Notes under the pieces: model-generated
The model's database searches: none
What the model was told of the DNA's origin: nothing
What the model saw: the letters and a program-made list of their open reading frames with translations, nothing else
Program-made: the position numbers and the translations under genes
Assembly (NCBI GenBank): GCA_964544305.1
Contig: CAZJAZ010000017.1
Coordinates: 1-48,068 of the forward strand
Reading direction: 5' to 3'
Length of the DNA: 48,068 bases
Source of the DNA: JAFDWI01 sp964544305
GTDB taxonomy: Bacteria; Actinomycetota; Acidimicrobiia; Acidimicrobiales; Iamiaceae
Shown here: positions 1 through 7,828 of the stretch, in pieces
How the letters are laid out: every line of letters begins with the position of its first letter
How positions within the stretch are numbered: position 1 is the stretch's first letter

Positions 1-1
1 C

Positions 2-259
2 TCCTGGGATTTGCTTAACCAACCACGGCTCGTCGCACACGGCACAATCGACTGGGCTCGCAGCCCCTATGCCGACATTCGACCAACCGGGGTTGCCCTA
101 GCCGTCACTGCATTTTTTGGGCTCGCCTACCTGACGATCTGGGCGCTGTCATTCCCCGCCCCGCGATCGGCTTCCCCACAGAGTCTCCACGTTGGCCACC
201 GTTGGCGGCCTCGTCTTGTAGGCTCTGACACTGATGTCCTCGTTGATGCAGCGAACACG
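2..259 (+). other. Open frame with one hydrophobic segment, status unclear
   Basis: The frame of the next gene is open back to the window edge, so the LytR_C protein could start before the window. The translated upstream part contains one likely membrane segment (GVALAVTAFFGLAYLTIWAL, about 90-150). Between about 180 and 259 the sequence looks like a leader rather than protein. A possible -10 element TAGGCT lies at 219-224. Another reading is that this is the tail of an upstream membrane protein running in frame into the next gene without a visible stop. I see no other gene here. Confidence 0.25.
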
Positions 260-784
260 ATGAGTCCTGATAACCGCCCGGGCGCGCCCAATGCGACGCG
301 CGGCATCGTGATCGTGGTCATCGCTGGCCTGATTGGCGTGTTTCTCCTTTCACGCGGCGGCACCACACCGGTGCTCGCCAAAGACAAGGCAACGCCTACC
401 CACGCCACCACCACTGTTCCAAGCGTGCCGTCCATCGCACCCGAAACATCAACGACCGCTCCCGCAACAACCACACCCCCTGCCCAAGTCAGCGTGGCAA
501 TCTTCAACGCGACCGGTGGCGCCGTCGTCGGTGCCGCCGGTAACAACAAGGCGAAACTCACCCCGCTTGGCTACACCCAAGTTTCAATCTTTGACACAAC
601 CCCAACCGACGCATCGGCGGTCTACTACGCAGAAGGATCCCAAGGCGACGCGCAAGCCATTGCTCAAGTGCTGGGCATCAGTGACGTCGCCGCTGCAAGC
701 AGTGCAACCACCATTCCCTCCCAAGGCCAAGGAATGGCGGTCGTTGTGGTGATCGGCAAGGACGCCGGTTCAACCACCAACTAA
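260..784 (+). CDS. Membrane-anchored LytR C-terminal-domain protein
   Basis: A 174-residue protein. Residues about 13-30 form a single membrane anchor (VIVVIAGLIGVFLL). A Thr/Pro/Ala-rich linker follows (about 36-75). Residues about 76-170 resemble the LytR_C domain: VSVAIFNATG opening, and a later alternation seen in the extracytoplasmic tail domain of LytR-CpsA-Psr proteins. The catalytic LCP domain is absent, so it is a stand-alone LytR_C protein, common in actinobacteria and of unknown function, probably at the cell wall. ATG at 260 is chosen because the protein then begins just before its membrane anchor, although the frame stays open upstream. Its stop overlaps the otsB start (TAATG), so the two are probably co-translated. 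Confidence 0.6.
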   Translation: MSPDNRPGAPNATRGIVIVVIAGLIGVFLLSRGGTTPVLAKDKATPTHATTTVPSVPSIAPETSTTAPATTTPPAQVSVAIFNATGGAVVGAAGNNKAKLTPLGYTQVSIFDTTPTDASAVYYAEGSQGDAQAIAQVLGISDVAAASSATTIPSQGQGMAVVVVIGKDAGSTTN

Positions 785-1545
785 TGGCATCACCGTGGAA
801 TTCGCTGCGATCGGACCTTGCCCACGCCGCCATACTCACCGATTTTGACGGCACACTTTCAGCCATTGTCGCGGACCCTCCGCTTGCCATCCCGTTGCCC
901 GGTGTTATCGACACGTTGACACAACTCGCGTGCCGGGCCCCAAAGGTTGCGGTCATTTCAGGCCGCCCCATTTCGTTTCTTGCCCGATTCATTCCGGCCG
1001 ATTCTGAGGTGATCCTCAGCGGTCTTTACGGACTCGAAACACGTGTCGACGGTGTGTTGACTCGTCCAGACACGGCGCAGCATTGGGAAGCCATCGTCAC
1101 CGAAACCGTCAAAGTTGCACGAGAAGAACTCCCCAGCAGTGTCGAAATCGAACCCAAAGAACTCGCGCTCACGTTGCACTACCGCAAAGACCCGACGCTC
1201 CAAGCAGCCATCGAACAATGGGCCCGCCATCGTGGCACCGTCACGGGGCTCGTCATGGCCGAATCACGCTGTTCGATCGAACTCAATCCGCCGATCGATG
1301 CAAACAAAGGAACAGTGGTTTCGGCGCTCCTTGCCGACGCAAACCTGCGTCACGCCTGTTTTCTTGGCGACGATCGCGGCGACATCGCGGCGTTCGACGC
1401 GCTCGAACAACGCCGATCGTCCACGTTCAACGTGTGCAAAATTGCGGTGCGAAGCAACGAAACGCCCCAAGCCCTGCTTGACAAAGCTGACTTGATAATT
1501 GACGGACCCAAAGCGGCAGTCACCCTCCTCACATCGCTGCTTTGA
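784..1545 (+). CDS. otsB: Trehalose-6-phosphate phosphatase
   Basis: A 253-residue HAD-superfamily phosphatase that removes phosphate from trehalose 6-phosphate, the last step of the OtsAB route to the compatible solute trehalose. HAD motif I is TDFDGTL with nucleophile Asp20 and acid/base Asp22. Motif II lies around VISGRP, and motif IV is LGDDRGD near residue 195. The length fits OtsB rather than an OtsA-OtsB fusion. It overlaps the upstream LytR_C gene by one base. It converges on otsA with a 20-base gap, so the pathway pair is encoded tail to tail rather than in one operon. Confidence 0.93.
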   Translation: MASPWNSLRSDLAHAAILTDFDGTLSAIVADPPLAIPLPGVIDTLTQLACRAPKVAVISGRPISFLARFIPADSEVILSGLYGLETRVDGVLTRPDTAQHWEAIVTETVKVAREELPSSVEIEPKELALTLHYRKDPTLQAAIEQWARHRGTVTGLVMAESRCSIELNPPIDANKGTVVSALLADANLRHACFLGDDRGDIAAFDALEQRRSSTFNVCKIAVRSNETPQALLDKADLIIDGPKAAVTLLTSLL

Positions 1546-1565
1546 GCATCGCGCCAGGTTCGACT

Positions 1566-2975
1566 TCAACGGGCATGGACTGCCGCGAGCTGATCATGGA
1601 GCCAATCGGCGGGCGTGCGGGCACCGGCACAGGTCCGTAGTCGTTGTGCCCGGTCGGCACGAGGCTCAGGTTCCATTGACAACAACTCGTCAAGTACCTG
1701 GGCGCATTGGCGCACGTCGAAAGGGTCAAGGCGTGCCGCGGCATCACCAAGTTCTTCCCATGCCCCAGCGGTCGGGCTCAACGCAAGTAGCGCACCACGC
1801 TCATTGATGAGCATCGCCTCTTTGGCCACAAGATTCAAACCGTCGCGGATCGGATTAATGAACACCACATCGGCACGCGCCAGCATCGCCATCGACAGCG
1901 GATAGTTATCGGTTGTGTCAAGCACAATAGGGGTCCACCCGTCGGTGCCCCACCTTGCGTTGATCGACGCGACCGTGTCTTCAAGCTCGCGTCGATACGA
2001 GACATAATCGGGGTTCGACTCACGCGACGGATAGATCGACGCGGCGAACGTCACCCGTCCACGCCACCGAGCATCACGCTCCAAAAGCGTTTCGAACGCG
2101 AGAAAACCGCGGATCAGATTCTTGGACAGCTCGATTCGATCAGACCGGGCAATCACGAGCTGACCGGCGAGTTTTGAATCGAGTCGCTTTGCCGCCGCCT
2201 CGAATGCGCTCGAAGCAGTCGTCGCTTGCAAATCAGCGGCGTCTGGCCCCAGTGGGGCAACATACGTGCTCGGCGTCGTAACGCCGTTTGCGACACAGCA
2301 CGCGACAAACGCGTCACGCCACGCCATTGTGTGAAAACCGCACGCGTCATTGCCGGCCATCCCTTCCAAGAGTTCAATGCGTGCCGGCTCGGGCAACACG
2401 TCAAAAACGTGGGTATCCCCAAAGGGGGTGTGACTGAAATGCACGGTGGAAAGATCGCCCCGTGCGGCACGCAGCAACGGACCAACAAGACCAAGGTGAT
2501 AATCCTGCACCAACACGACCGCATTCTTTGGGGCTCGGTCAATGACAAGATCTGCGAACGCCGTATTGACTCGGCGGTAGGCCTCCCACGCGGCGAACCA
2601 CGCTTCATCAAAGACCGGAGCACGCGCCAAATCAAACAGGTGATGATGCACATACCAAAGCGTGCGATTACCGATCACCTCATACGAGGATGCAAGATCG
2701 TCAGCGTCAAGGGCAACAAGTGTCGCCACTATCCCGTCAACCACCAATGAACGTGTCGCAAAACGAAAATCAGACTCGTCTGGATCGGCTGCAACCGCAT
2801 CTCGATCCGCATCGCTGAGCGCCGCCGCAAACCATTGACGGCCAGGCTCGCGCAGCAGCGGTGCGAGCCCCGACACCAAACCGCCCGCACCCCGACGCGC
2901 CACGAGATCAGTATTGACACGTTGAAACGAAACCGGGCCACGGTTTGAAAGAATCACGATTGGGCGATCTGTCAC
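1566..2975 (-). CDS. otsA: Trehalose-6-phosphate synthase, GT20
   Basis: A 469-residue glycosyltransferase that joins a nucleotide-activated glucose to glucose 6-phosphate to make trehalose 6-phosphate in the cytoplasm. GT20 landmarks: ILSNRGPVSF at the N-terminus, YVHHHLFDLA, VLVQDYHLGLVG, HTPFG, the donor-phosphate segment RSDRIELSKNLIRGF (Arg and Lys of the family), and DGLNLVAKEAML near the C-terminus. The frame extends 70 codons upstream, but that extension runs into the divergent glycerate kinase gene and lacks family similarity. GTG at 2975 gives the usual N-terminus and lies 7 bases after a TAGCCT -10 box, suggesting a leaderless mRNA. Confidence 0.94.
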   Translation of the reverse strand: MTDRPIVILSNRGPVSFQRVNTDLVARRGAGGLVSGLAPLLREPGRQWFAAALSDADRDAVAADPDESDFRFATRSLVVDGIVATLVALDADDLASSYEVIGNRTLWYVHHHLFDLARAPVFDEAWFAAWEAYRRVNTAFADLVIDRAPKNAVVLVQDYHLGLVGPLLRAARGDLSTVHFSHTPFGDTHVFDVLPEPARIELLEGMAGNDACGFHTMAWRDAFVACCVANGVTTPSTYVAPLGPDAADLQATTASSAFEAAAKRLDSKLAGQLVIARSDRIELSKNLIRGFLAFETLLERDARWRGRVTFAASIYPSRESNPDYVSYRRELEDTVASINARWGTDGWTPIVLDTTDNYPLSMAMLARADVVFINPIRDGLNLVAKEAMLINERGALLALSPTAGAWEELGDAAARLDPFDVRQCAQVLDELLSMEPEPRADRAQRLRTCAGARTPADWLHDQLAAVHAR

Positions 2976-3017
2976 CCTACGCAGGCTAGGGCCAGCGAGG
3001 TTGCCATACTGTCGTAC
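2976..3017. promoter_or_regulatory. Divergent otsA/glycerate kinase promoters, both leaderless type
   Basis: In this 42-base gap, otsA has TAGCCT (2988-2983, minus) then 7 bases then GTG. The glycerate kinase gene has CATACT (3005-3010, plus) then 7 bases then ATG. The two promoters point apart with their upstream regions superimposed, so polymerase binding at one should interfere with the other. No clear -35 boxes or ribosome binding sites are visible. Confidence 0.5.
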
Positions 3018-4028
3018 ATGCGACTTTTGGCCGCTCCCGACAAGTTTCGGGGGAGCGCGTCCGCCCGCGCAATCGCCAACGCGATTGGCGTCGCAGCGTG
3101 GGAAGCCGGCTGGGACTGCCTTGAAGTCCCCATGAGCGATGGAGGTGAAGGTCTCCTCGACATCTTTGGTGGCCCCAATCGACAAACAAGCGTGCGTGGC
3201 CCACTCGGTAATTCGGTTGACGCGCCTTGGCGTATCTCTCGAGGACTTGCGGTCATCGAATCAGCCGCCGCGTGTGGCATCGAACTCGCCGGTGGACCCA
3301 CAGCCAACGATCCGTTAGCTGCAGACACCACCGGCGTCGGAGAACTGATGCTCGCGGCACTCCATGGGGGTGCACAACAAATCATTGTTGGCCTTGGTGG
3401 CTCAGCCAGCACCGACGGTGGATTTGGGGCCGTGCGAGCCATTGCTGATCCGGCACGCTTTGGCAATACCGAGATCATTGCGGCCTGTGACGTTGACATC
3501 AAGTTCCTTGACGCGGCGCGGCGCTTCGCCCCACAAAAAGGTGCCACCCAAAAACAGGTTGTATTGCTTGAGCGTCGCCTCCAAGCCACAGCAGCGCGAT
3601 ATCGCAACGAGTTTGGTGTCGACGTGTGCGACTTCGTCGGGGCGGGAGCAGCGGGTGGTCTCGCGGGCGGACTCGCAGCAATTGGTGCACGGCTCGAGTC
3701 AGGTTTTACCGTCGTCGCCGACGAACGCAATATCGCCGCACAACTTGATGCCGTTGACCTCATTGTCACCGGTGAAGGTCTCGTCGACGAAGCCTCGTAT
3801 GAAGGCAAGGTCGTTGGTGGTCTGGTTGCGATGGCTCACGAGCGAAACCTCCCAATCCTTGTGATCGGCGGTGATGTTGACATTGCTGTCGCCGACGTTG
3901 CACCAATGGTGAATTTGACACAACGTTTTGGACACCAACGTTCAATGACCGACACAACGTCGTGTGTGCGCGAGATTGTTGCCGAGCATCTCACGGGCCT
4001 TGGGCATCGTGTTTCTCGTCACGACTGA
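3018..4028 (+). CDS. Glycerate 2-kinase (GlxK/GarK family)
   Basis: A 336-residue kinase of the GlxK/GarK family, which phosphorylates D-glycerate (usually to 2-phosphoglycerate) and feeds glycolate, glyoxylate or glucarate breakdown into glycolysis. Family hallmarks: the opening LLAAPDKFRGSASA, MSDGGEGL near residue 40, the glycine-rich GLGGSASTDGG, DFVGAGAAGGLAGGL and VTGEGLVDEASYEGKV towards the C-terminus. It is slightly shorter than the 370-380 residues typical of enterobacterial members. ATG at 3018 lies 7 bases after CATACT. No pathway partners are adjacent, so the physiological source of glycerate is not shown by context. Confidence 0.88.
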   Translation: MRLLAAPDKFRGSASARAIANAIGVAAWEAGWDCLEVPMSDGGEGLLDIFGGPNRQTSVRGPLGNSVDAPWRISRGLAVIESAAACGIELAGGPTANDPLAADTTGVGELMLAALHGGAQQIIVGLGGSASTDGGFGAVRAIADPARFGNTEIIAACDVDIKFLDAARRFAPQKGATQKQVVLLERRLQATAARYRNEFGVDVCDFVGAGAAGGLAGGLAAIGARLESGFTVVADERNIAAQLDAVDLIVTGEGLVDEASYEGKVVGGLVAMAHERNLPILVIGGDVDIAVADVAPMVNLTQRFGHQRSMTDTTSCVREIVAEHLTGLGHRVSRHD

Positions 4029-4097
4029 GGTATTGCGAGTACAACTTCGGTAACGTGGTGTGGGGGACTGACGTTGTTGCATTGCACGTCATCCCGT

Positions 4098-4121
4098 GTT
4101 GATCGACACAGGTCGATTGAC
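4098..4121. promoter_or_regulatory. Imperfect inverted repeat upstream of cysO
   Basis: GTTGATCGAC and GTCGATTGAC flank a 4-base centre. Eight of ten positions are complementary as DNA, and all ten pair in RNA with two G-U pairs. It lies about 70 bases after the glycerate kinase stop and 43 before cysO. It could be an operator or a weak terminator hairpin. TTGACA at 4118-4123 could serve as a -35, without a convincing -10. Confidence 0.25.
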
Positions 4122-4163
4122 AAATAGCACCATTCGTTAATTCAGGCAACCGAGGCAATCACG

Positions 4164-4439
4164 ATGAGCGTCACCGTCCGCATTCCGACCACCCTTCGCA
4201 CACTCACCGCAGGCAACTCTGAAGTGCAAATCGAAGGTTCGAAGGTTTCCGAGGTGCTTGACAATCTCGAAGCCGCTCATCCCGGGTTTGCGCAACGCAT
4301 CTTGGACGAATCAGGTGCCCTGCGCCGATTCGTGAACGTCTTCGTCGCCGACGACGACATTCGGTATCTCGACGGACTTGACACGCCGGTTGCACAGGGA
4401 GCAACCGTTTCGATCATCCCAGCAGTCGCTGGCGGCTGA
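4164..4439 (+). CDS. cysO: CysO-type ubiquitin-like sulfur carrier (MoaD/ThiS family)
   Basis: A 91-residue beta-grasp sulfur carrier ending in the diglycine tail IIPAVAGG, which is adenylated and converted to a thiocarboxylate. Both ends resemble mycobacterial CysO (opening VTVRIPTTLR, a segment LRRFVNVFVADDDIRYLDGL and the closing residues), which donates sulfur to O-phosphoserine for cysteine synthesis. A MoaD role in molybdopterin synthesis is the main alternative; moaC lies far away at 46135. The usual cysM and Mec+ peptidase neighbours are absent here. A GAGG ribosome binding site lies about 9 bases before ATG. Confidence 0.8.
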   Translation: MSVTVRIPTTLRTLTAGNSEVQIEGSKVSEVLDNLEAAHPGFAQRILDESGALRRFVNVFVADDDIRYLDGLDTPVAQGATVSIIPAVAGG

Positions 4440-4440
4440 A

Positions 4441-4683
4441 CCCAAACGGTCCGATTCCATTCGGACGCACAACGCGAGCGGATCCCGGCGACCCCCTCCG
4501 GTCCGCCGGGATTCGACGCTCACGGCTGCCGTTCCCCCCGGGACGACGAGCCTCCCTCACCTCACCCTCGGTGATCGCTCCTCGAGTGCTGAAGGGTGTA
4601 CTCCATGTTCAAAGGATCGTCCCGCTGTGGGGTGCTCTTGAGGCCCGAGTTCGGAAATGAACACTTCGGCCTAGGTCGTTTGG
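4441..4683 (+). ncRNA. Candidate structured RNA, class unknown
   Basis: A 243-base gene-free segment between cysO and chdC, rich in complementary arms. Seven bases at 4442-4448 (CCAAACG) pair with 4677-4683 (CGTTTGG) to close the whole unit. Inside are hairpins 4449-4466 (GTCCGA/TCGGAC), 4476-4521 (GAGCG plus the perfect 9-bp arm ATCCCGGCG/CGCCGGGAT), 4524-4552 (loop with six C), 4557-4574 (TCACC/GGTGA) and 4641-4672 (AGGCC..GTTC/GAAC..GGCCT). chdC seems to have its own promoter at 4764, so this is not its leader. Strand is assumed to be plus; no promoter or U-tract is evident. C-rich loops recall the actinobacterial 6C motif, but I cannot assign a class. Confidence 0.45.
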
Positions 4684-4763
4684 TCCATGCAGTGCAAGAG
4701 ATTTATTGACGATCGCGGCGTCATTTTTGTGCCGTCAGTATGCGAATCGCATGGCGGTCCAGA

Positions 4764-4776
4764 TACCCTCGCTTTT
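4764..4776 (+). promoter_or_regulatory. -10 box and leaderless start for chdC
   Basis: TACCCT (4764-4769) is followed by 7 bases and ATG at 4777, matching the leaderless arrangement seen at many genes in this window. It supports 4777 over the longer open frame from 4687. Confidence 0.5.
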
Positions 4777-5460
4777 ATGCCACAACCTGCAACACCTACC
4801 GAAGGACGTGCAGTCCTGCATTTGTTTGGACGAGTGTCGCCGTCAACGAAGCGTGCCCAGTTGATCGATGTACTGAGCGGCGCAACACAAGATTCCATGC
4901 AGGTCGTTCCTGTGGCGCTTCTTGGACACAAAGCAGATATCGCGTTGATGGTGATCGCCGATGACCTGTGGCGCCTTCGCAGCTTCCAATCAGACCTGTG
5001 CGCGTCAGGCATTGAAATCGTTGACTCCTACCTGTCGCTCACCGAAGTTTCCGAGTACGCCAAAGGCCGGCCAGGCGACTATCTCCAAGCCAAGCTGTAC
5101 CCGGTACTCCCGCCGGATGGGATGCAGAACTGGTGCTTCTACCCGATGTCACGCACCCGTGACGTGGGGGCGAACTGGTATTCACTTGACTTTGAAGAAC
5201 GGCGTCGGTTGATGGGAGAACACGGCGGCACCGGCCGGAACTATCGGGGACGTGTCGTGCAGCTCATCACCGGCTCATCCGGCTTGGATGATTACGAATG
5301 GGGCGTCACGCTCTTTGCGAAAGACCCCGACGATCTCAAAGACGTTGTGTACACGATGCGCTACGACGAGGCATCGGCCGTCTATGGCATATTTGGCACG
5401 TTTTATGCTGGCACCATCGGTTCTGTAGACGAGGTACTTGACGTGTTAGGTGTGTTGTGA
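4777..5460 (+). CDS. chdC: Coproheme decarboxylase (HemQ)
   Basis: A 227-residue member of the chlorite dismutase/HemQ superfamily. It converts coproheme to haem b by two decarboxylations, the last step of the coproporphyrin-dependent pathway of Gram-positive bacteria. The catalytic Tyr122 (FYPMSRTR) and the proximal haem ligand His149 (EHGGTGR) are present, followed by GLDDYEWGVTLFA and a YDEASAVYG segment. The pathway partners hemE, ferrochelatase and cgoX lie in a separate minus-strand operon at 20306-23783. A longer open frame from 4687 would overlap the structured RNA and is rejected. GTGA at its end overlaps the larE start by 4 bases. Confidence 0.9.
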   Translation: MPQPATPTEGRAVLHLFGRVSPSTKRAQLIDVLSGATQDSMQVVPVALLGHKADIALMVIADDLWRLRSFQSDLCASGIEIVDSYLSLTEVSEYAKGRPGDYLQAKLYPVLPPDGMQNWCFYPMSRTRDVGANWYSLDFEERRRLMGEHGGTGRNYRGRVVQLITGSSGLDDYEWGVTLFAKDPDDLKDVVYTMRYDEASAVYGIFGTFYAGTIGSVDEVLDVLGVL

Positions 5461-6353
5461 ATACGACGCAGACCGCGACGCTTTCCCACGCACCGGGGGA
5501 AAGTCATGTCGGTGTCGAGTGCGATGTCAAGCTCAACGCGTTGCGTGCGCACTTTATTGAGATGGGTTCTGTGGTCGTTGCGTTTAGCGGCGGCGCGGAC
5601 TCAGCGCTGGTAGCCGAAGTTGCCCATCAAAGCCTCGGCTTCGACAATGCGCTGATCGTGACCGCAATTTCGCCCTCGCTTGCCCGCGATGAACTTTCCG
5701 ATGCGAAAACGTTGGCGCAAGAGCGAGGATGGAACTGGCAAGGCGTCGCGACTGACGAGATGGAAAACGCGGCGTACCGACGCAACGATGCGCTGCGGTG
5801 TTTCCATTGCAAAGACGCCCTCATGGATGCACTTGAACCTGTTGCGCAAGCGGTCGGCGCGACCATTGTGCTTGGCGTCAACGTGGATGACCTGGGCGAG
5901 CACCGACCCGGCCAGCGTGCGGCCGCGTCGCGAGGCGCCCGTTTCCCGATGGTTGAGGCCGGACTGTCTAAGGCCGACGTGCGTGCGATCTCCCATGATT
6001 TGGGGCTTCGCAGCTGGGATAAACCGGCCGCGGCGTGTCTCGCCTCTCGTTTGCCCTATGGCACGATCGTCACCCTTGAACGTCTCTCAAGTGTCGAGCG
6101 AGCCGAATCAGCGTTGCATCGACTCGGGTTTGACGATTTGCGTGTGCGTGACGAGGGAATCTTGGCGCGTATTGAAGTCCCCTTGGACGCCTTTGGCACA
6201 CTCATCGAACAACGTGAGACCGTTATTGCAGCAGTGAAGGCCGCGGGTTACCAAGTTGTGACCCTTGACCTTGACGGTTTGCGTTCAGGAAATTTGAACG
6301 ACCGACTCGCCACCGCGGACGGCGATGTTGGCAAACACGCCGAGGAAAACTAA
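5457..6353 (+). CDS. larE: LarE-type ATP-dependent sulfur transferase (PP-loop)
   Basis: A 298-residue PP-loop protein. SGGADS at 44-49 is the ATP-pyrophosphatase signature. Cys194 (PAAACLASRLPYG) aligns with the sacrificial cysteine of Lactobacillus LarE, which sulfurates the pyridinium precursor of the nickel-pincer cofactor. A CxxC pair (Cys115, Cys118 in LRCFHCKDAL) gives the three-cysteine set described for [4Fe-4S]-dependent LarE proteins, so this one may bind a cluster rather than sacrifice cysteine (inference). larB, larC and lactate racemase are not in the window. It starts with GTG overlapping the chdC stop, so the two are translationally coupled. A different sulfuration target cannot be excluded. 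Confidence 0.82.
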   Translation: MNTTQTATLSHAPGESHVGVECDVKLNALRAHFIEMGSVVVAFSGGADSALVAEVAHQSLGFDNALIVTAISPSLARDELSDAKTLAQERGWNWQGVATDEMENAAYRRNDALRCFHCKDALMDALEPVAQAVGATIVLGVNVDDLGEHRPGQRAAASRGARFPMVEAGLSKADVRAISHDLGLRSWDKPAAACLASRLPYGTIVTLERLSSVERAESALHRLGFDDLRVRDEGILARIEVPLDAFGTLIEQRETVIAAVKAAGYQVVTLDLDGLRSGNLNDRLATADGDVGKHAEEN

Positions 6354-6401
6354 AGATGGTTTTCTTCGACGCCCGGTGAAGCGTCCCAAATGTGACCAAT
6401 C

Positions 6402-6863
6402 ATGACCGAGGACCATGCGACGCTCTATCGCCACAGCGCGGATGCGCTCATCCAGGCCGTCGATGCACACTTGGATGAATGGCTCTTCGCGCTTGTTGCG
6501 AACCGGCTCAGAGATTGGAACGGTGGTGTCGACCGAGAGAACACAACCGCCGAGTGCATTGCCGACATTCATCGCCTCACCTTGAGCGAATTGTCCGCAC
6601 TTGTCGGACAAGACGTTGCCGACCAACGAACGACTCCGCTCCACATCGTGCGACGAAATCTTGCCCCGCTCACGCGGCTACTGGAGGATGCTGGGGTACC
6701 GGTCCCTCGAAGAGACCCGCTTCGAGTCGAGATGTCCCCACAGGATTACTACGACGTTGAGCCAGCACGCTTCGATGAAATTCACCCCGACCTTGGTGCT
6801 GTGGCACTCACATGGGGTGCGGCGAAAGCCATGCTTATCTTGGACCGCCGACGACCAACCTGA
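6402..6863 (+). CDS. Conserved-looking hypothetical protein
   Basis: A 153-residue soluble, acidic, mostly helical protein that I do not recognise. It has no signal peptide, membrane segment or cysteine pair beyond isolated residues. The N-terminal half is predicted helical (ATLYRHSADALIQAVDAHL; DEWLFALVANRL). The C-terminal third contains MSPQDYYDVEPARFDEIHPD. It lies 48 bases after larE on the same strand, and codon use resembles its neighbours, so it is probably real. The link to larE or chdC is positional only. Confidence 0.55.
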   Translation: MTEDHATLYRHSADALIQAVDAHLDEWLFALVANRLRDWNGGVDRENTTAECIADIHRLTLSELSALVGQDVADQRTTPLHIVRRNLAPLTRLLEDAGVPVPRRDPLRVEMSPQDYYDVEPARFDEIHPDLGAVALTWGAAKAMLILDRRRPT

Positions 6864-6956
6864 ATGAAGACTTTGGCACGTCTAGTGGTCGTCGAAACGA
6901 TGCCAACCCGCGTCAGTAATTGAACGGGGTTCAAAGAACAAACAATCGTCAGGGCA

Positions 6957-6981
6957 CGCAAACGGCGCGGTCGTGTTTGCG
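6957..6981 (+). terminator. Possible weak terminator hairpin
   Basis: CGCAAAC (6957-6963) pairs with GTTTGCG (6975-6981) around an 11-base GC-rich loop. It lies in the 243-base gap between the unknown gene and the NUDIX gene. There is no U-tract. The rest of this gap shows no gene. Confidence 0.3.
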
Positions 6982-7106
6982 CCGACTCTGCAACGCTGCA
7001 CGATCTCACCTGATGCCACGGTTCGAGTCGAATAGTGGCGACAGTCTTCGCGGATAGCCATTGTCTCCAGTGTGCCAGATGAGGTCGCCGATTAGCCTGC
7101 ATGGTG

Positions 7107-7784
7107 ATGGCCGACCGTCCTCTCACCGAAGCAGATTTGGTTCGCTGGGCCGAGTCCCTCTCGGGCATCGCTCGAACCGGCCTGGCATTCACCGAGAACC
7201 TCTATGAGCGCGAGCGTTATGAGGAAGTGCTTGCGGTCGCCGCCGCAATTCGAGCGCAGGCCTGTGATGCGTGTGATCCAACCGAGACGATCAATGAGTG
7301 GATGCGCTCGGTGGGAAAAGGGGTTCCCGGCTATGTCACCCCAAAAATTGCGGTTGGCGCGGCGGTCGGGAACGAAAACGGCGAGTTGCTCTTGATCCAA
7401 CGAGCCGACTCGGGTTTCTGGTTGTTCCCTACCGGGTGGGCTGATGTGGGTTATTCGGCGGCGGAGATCGTGGTGAAAGAAGTCCGTGAAGAAACCGGTA
7501 TCGACGTCGAAGTGGTGCGACTGATTGCCGTCCTTGATGGACTTCGGCAAGGTTTCACGCGCAATCCGTTGTACTCACTGCTCTTCCAGTGCAAACCCGT
7601 TGGTGGTGAACTTGTCGGGCACCCACTTGAGACCTCAGACGTCGGTTGGTTTGGTCGAGACGCGCTGCCCTCGCCCCTCGCCGGTGTCGGGCTGTGGGGC
7701 GATCGAGTCTTTGATGCCCTCGCAGGCAACGATGTGGATGTGTATTTCGAACCGCCTCGCACCAATCCGTGGGCACAAGATTGA
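7107..7784 (+). CDS. NUDIX hydrolase with N-terminal extension domain
   Basis: A 225-residue protein. Residues 1-65 are helical and resemble the N-terminal domain found on hydrolases of nucleoside diphosphates linked to X (PF12535 type). The C-terminal part holds the Nudix box: GWADVGYSAAEIVVKEVREE followed by TGI, with the REEtGi metal-binding core intact. It likely cleaves a nucleoside-diphosphate sugar or ADP-ribose-like compound; substrate unknown. TAGCCT at 7093-7098 lies 8 bases before ATG 7107, favouring this start over ATG 7101. It is 44 bases upstream of a GNAT gene on the same strand. Confidence 0.82.
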   Translation: MADRPLTEADLVRWAESLSGIARTGLAFTENLYERERYEEVLAVAAAIRAQACDACDPTETINEWMRSVGKGVPGYVTPKIAVGAAVGNENGELLLIQRADSGFWLFPTGWADVGYSAAEIVVKEVREETGIDVEVVRLIAVLDGLRQGFTRNPLYSLLFQCKPVGGELVGHPLETSDVGWFGRDALPSPLAGVGLWGDRVFDALAGNDVDVYFEPPRTNPWAQD

Positions 7785-7828
7785 CCCCACGTTGAGCCAC
7801 AACGTGTTGACAAGGAGCTGTTGAAGCA

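Noticed and set aside
2976..3185. 70-codon N-terminal extension of otsA
   Set aside because: It covers the divergent glycerate kinase start and lacks GT20 similarity; GTG 2975 gives the normal N-terminus.
4441..4683. tmRNA, RNase P RNA, SRP RNA or T-box leader
   Set aside because: None of the conserved core sequences (tRNA-like ends, GGAAAGTCC-type RNase P core, SRP GGAA loop with AGCAG, T-box AGGGTGGTACCGCG) is present on either strand.
4687..4776. Longer N-terminus for chdC starting at ATG 4687
   Set aside because: It begins next to the closing helix of the structured segment, adds 30 residues with no family similarity, and the leaderless box at 4764 points to ATG 4777.
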